In this document: in pieces, positions 5,994 to 7,625 of the stretch
Numbering within the stretch: the stretch's first letter is position 1
How the letters are laid out: each line of letters begins with the position of its first letter
DNA from: Methyloprofundus sp.
GTDB lineage: Bacteria; Pseudomonadota; Gammaproteobacteria; Methylococcales; Methylomonadaceae
NCBI GenBank assembly: GCA_030636485.1
Contig: DAOVWV010000065.1
Location: 1-7,625, forward strand
DNA: 7,625 bases
Direction: 5' to 3'
Translations under genes and position numbers: made by a program
Notes under the pieces: generated by a model
The model's database searches: none
What the model was told of the DNA's origin: nothing
What the model saw: only the letters and a program-made list of their open reading frames with translations

Positions 5994-6028
5994 TTAACTT
6001 AGGAATGTGACGTAGGGCGCGGGAACAA
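5994..6028 (+). repeat. Dispersed repeat, partial decayed copy C
   Basis: TTAACTTA (5994-6001), GTGACG (6007-6012) and GGGAAC (6021-6026) follow the order and spacing of the right half of copies A and B (for example 4423-4456), with one base of length difference and several substitutions. The left half of the repeat is not recognisable. This copy overlaps the 3' end of the membrane-protein gene on the other strand. Confidence 0.45.
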
Positions 6029-6355
6029 ATAAGGCAAACTACGCCTGTAATGAATAAACAAGCCAATTGCAATAACAACTCCCCCGATGAGCAAACCGAC
6101 AACGAGAACACTCAGGTTAATAAATTGCTCTATCCAGATAGAAACTGGGCTTACCAGAAATGTTGCTATAACAATATAGATAGTTAATATTGCAATTCTT
6201 TTCTGTCCGTATGCTGCACCTATAATAGCCCCAAAGAAAGCAATTACCGAGCCTAATAAGGCCGGTGTAAAAGGAGCGATAGCTGGAACAAACGCTAACA
6301 TCGCCAAGACGAGGCTAAACACCCCTAACTGCTCAGCTATTTTTTGACTACTCAT
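5999..6355 (-). CDS. Small four-helix membrane protein of unknown function, coupled to nspC
   Basis: This 118-residue protein is not assignable to a family I recognise. Hydrophobic segments lie at about 9-28, 31-49, 53-75 and 80-102, giving four predicted inner-membrane helices. FGAIIGAAYGQKR, between helices 2 and 3, is Gly/Ala rich. A basic tail follows (HYRRSLPYLFPRP). The start codon overlaps the nspC stop by 8 bp (6355-6348), and no clear Shine-Dalgarno is present, which points to translational coupling with nspC. The last nine or so residues and the stop fall inside repeat copy C, so the natural end may have been altered by the repeat. A link to polyamine transport or sensing is only a guess from position. 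The protein has no transporter signature, but the overlap and consistent hydrophobicity support a real gene. Confidence 0.68.
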   Translation of the reverse strand: MSSQKIAEQLGVFSLVLAMLAFVPAIAPFTPALLGSVIAFFGAIIGAAYGQKRIAILTIYIVIATFLVSPVSIWIEQFINLSVLVVGLLIGGVVIAIGLFIHYRRSLPYLFPRPTSHS

Positions 6356-7493
6356 GCGACATGCCTAACCAATTTTCCCGGTAACTTTGATAATCATATT
6401 GCTTTAATCGCTGTAAATCCCCAGTATCCGACCAGTATATATCAGGCAGGTTATAGCCATTAAACCGGTTTGCTTTCACTGTGCTATACGCACCTACGTG
6501 AGTAAATTGAATTTTATCCCCCACTTTAATCGCCTGTTGACATCTATATTCACCAAACACATCCCCTGCCAGACAGGTCGAACCAACGAGTATTGCCTGA
6601 TATTCACCTTGCGGGTCATGCTGTAAAATATTGGGCTGGCGTTGATATTCAAACACCTCGGGATTATGGTTAATAGAGGTATCCAATACTGCCACCCTCT
6701 TGCCATCGCTGTCAAAACAATCCAGCACTGTTGCAACCAGATCCACCGCTTCACCCACAACAGATTTACCGGGCTCAATAAACACTTGTAAATCATAATC
6801 ATGGCGTAGCGTTAACACCAGATCTATAAATAACTGATGATCGTCAATCTTGTTAAATAAATAGCCTCCGCCTAAATTCAGCCATGTCAATTGGGAAAAA
6901 TATTCCCCTAACTGTCGCTGTAATTTATCCAATGTCTGGATTAAAGGCGCATAATCAGCTTGGGAAAAGACCGTATGAATATGTAAGCCTGATAAGCCAT
7001 TAAAGCTGTGCTTATTAATCTTATCAAGACTAACGCCCAGCTTAGAGTGCAATCGGCAGGGATCAAAGCGTTGATCAGGCGCAAAAGAAAGTTTCGGATT
7101 GATACGTAATCCGGCAGAAAAAGCAGACTTTAGCTGACTATCAAAGTGCTGTTGCTGACTCTCTGAGTTAAAACTGATATGGCTACACAACTGACTTAAT
7201 TCAGCGGCTTCATCAGGGCGAATACCCGGCGTTGTCAAATGAATGCTATGCTGACTGTCTAATACTTCATGCGCAATTTTTGCCTCAAATAAAGAACTGA
7301 CTGAAAACCCGTCCATATGCGGTTTTAGCCAGTCCAAAACGGGGATAAAAGGCAGCGCCTTAATTGAATATAAAACCCGGCAGCCCGATTTTTCGCGTAA
7401 ATAATTTAAAGTGTTAACTGAATGGTGCAGTGCTTCCTGATTAATGACTAATGCGGGGGATGTAGGAGGGACTAGAGATGCTTTATTGTGCAT
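6348..7493 (-). CDS. nspC: Carboxynorspermidine/carboxyspermidine decarboxylase
   Basis: This complete 381-residue cytosolic PLP enzyme belongs to the fold type III (alanine racemase-like) decarboxylases. It removes CO2 from carboxynorspermidine or carboxyspermidine to give norspermidine or spermidine, the last step of the aspartate-semialdehyde-dependent polyamine route. K45 in YSIKALPF is the expected PLP Schiff-base lysine. Others in order are GLRINP (128-133), SKLGV (150-154), GLHIHTVF (169-176), LNLGGGY (205-211) for phosphate binding, EPGK (240-243), STCLAGDVFGEY (305-316) with reactive-site C307 and D311, and HVGAY (332-336). Length is close to that of Vibrio NspC. It lies 8 bp after the upstream gene and overlaps the downstream membrane-protein gene by 8 bp. 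The Shine-Dalgarno is weak, again suggesting coupling. The partner dehydrogenase is not identified in the window. Confidence 0.93.
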   Translation of the reverse strand: MHNKASLVPPTSPALVINQEALHHSVNTLNYLREKSGCRVLYSIKALPFIPVLDWLKPHMDGFSVSSLFEAKIAHEVLDSQHSIHLTTPGIRPDEAAELSQLCSHISFNSESQQQHFDSQLKSAFSAGLRINPKLSFAPDQRFDPCRLHSKLGVSLDKINKHSFNGLSGLHIHTVFSQADYAPLIQTLDKLQRQLGEYFSQLTWLNLGGGYLFNKIDDHQLFIDLVLTLRHDYDLQVFIEPGKSVVGEAVDLVATVLDCFDSDGKRVAVLDTSINHNPEVFEYQRQPNILQHDPQGEYQAILVGSTCLAGDVFGEYRCQQAIKVGDKIQFTHVGAYSTVKANRFNGYNLPDIYWSDTGDLQRLKQYDYQSYRENWLGMSHE

Positions 7494-7501
7494 ATAAAAG
7501 C

Positions 7502-7625
7502 TTATCGCCCCCGACCTTTATAAATACCCGTTTCGGTAATGACTTTATCCATGTATATATCATATTTTTGCATACAGACTTGCTCCACCAGCTGACTATT
7601 AAAACAAATACCCATTAATTGACAA
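7502..7625 (-). CDS. C-terminal end of an unrecognised protein upstream of nspC (partial)
   Basis: The minus strand is open from the right edge to a TAA at 7504-7502, giving 40 residues that end ITETGIYKGRGR. Three Cys are visible (QLMGIC and VEQVC among them). The gene stops 8 bp before the nspC ATG and is probably in the same operon. In Vibrio the neighbour of nspC is carboxynorspermidine dehydrogenase, but this tail is too short for me to confirm that and I do not recognise it. Confidence 0.6.
   Translation of the reverse strand, partial: CQLMGICFNSQLVEQVCMQKYDIYMDKVITETGIYKGRGR

Noticed and set aside
5926..6111. Minus-strand 61-codon open frame
   Set aside because: It overlaps the membrane-protein gene out of frame, lacks a start signal and ends in intergenic sequence.
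6494..6802. Minus-strand 102-codon open frame
   Set aside because: It is an out-of-frame shadow wholly inside nspC, whose frame has all catalytic motifs.
1..7625. CRISPR array, tRNA, rRNA or a new defence cluster
   Set aside because: No regularly spaced repeats, no tRNA-like or rRNA-like stretches, and no nuclease, helicase or toxin-antitoxin motifs were seen in any reading frame considered.

Overview
The window reads as a moderately AT-rich proteobacterial chromosome, most likely gammaproteobacterial. The evidence is a YgfZ-type tRNA-modification protein, an NspC polyamine decarboxylase, and dispersed intergenic repeats carrying a GCGTGGGAACG core. A methanotroph-like lineage (Methylococcales) would fit, but this is an impression from gene style and was not tested. 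The window has an accessory left end and an ordinary housekeeping and metabolic right end.

Left end (1-2282). A tyrosine recombinase on the minus strand runs off the left edge. It resembles the recombinases that accompany IS91-type elements. Its upstream region holds a C8 tract lying in a possible promoter spacer, a hairpin that would cover its ribosome binding site, and a perfect 14-bp palindrome next to GTTC, which may be an element end. Right of that boundary, two imperfect 18-bp direct repeats precede a plus-strand integron-type integrase of 462 residues. That is about 130 residues longer than classical IntI and apparently carries an extra N-terminal core-binding domain. A strong intrinsic terminator closes this gene. 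No cassette array or convincing attC site is visible.

Middle (2325-4461). Two complete plus-strand housekeeping genes follow: ygfZ (folate-binding Fe-S/tRNA-modification factor) and a COX15/CtaA heme A synthase. In the latter, the usual transmembrane-helix-2 histidine is Asn in an E-Y-L-N-R motif. Each gene is followed closely by a 78-bp copy of the same dispersed repeat; the two copies are about 85% identical.

Right part (minus strand, 7625 to 4509). The end of an unrecognised gene lies 8 bp from nspC (carboxynorspermidine/carboxyspermidine decarboxylase). nspC overlaps by 8 bp a gene for a 118-residue, four-helix membrane protein, so these look like one operon. After a 140-bp gap with its own probable -10 box and ribosome binding site comes a 449-residue secreted protein. 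It has an N-terminal TIMP/NTR-like module, two tandem Cys-x12-Cys repeats and a C-terminal concanavalin A-like domain. A third, decayed repeat copy overlaps the end of the membrane-protein gene and encodes its last residues.

There is no clear new defence or metabolic system. The most distinctive items are the extended integron-type integrase with its upstream repeats, the three-module secreted protein, and the unknown membrane protein coupled to nspC.
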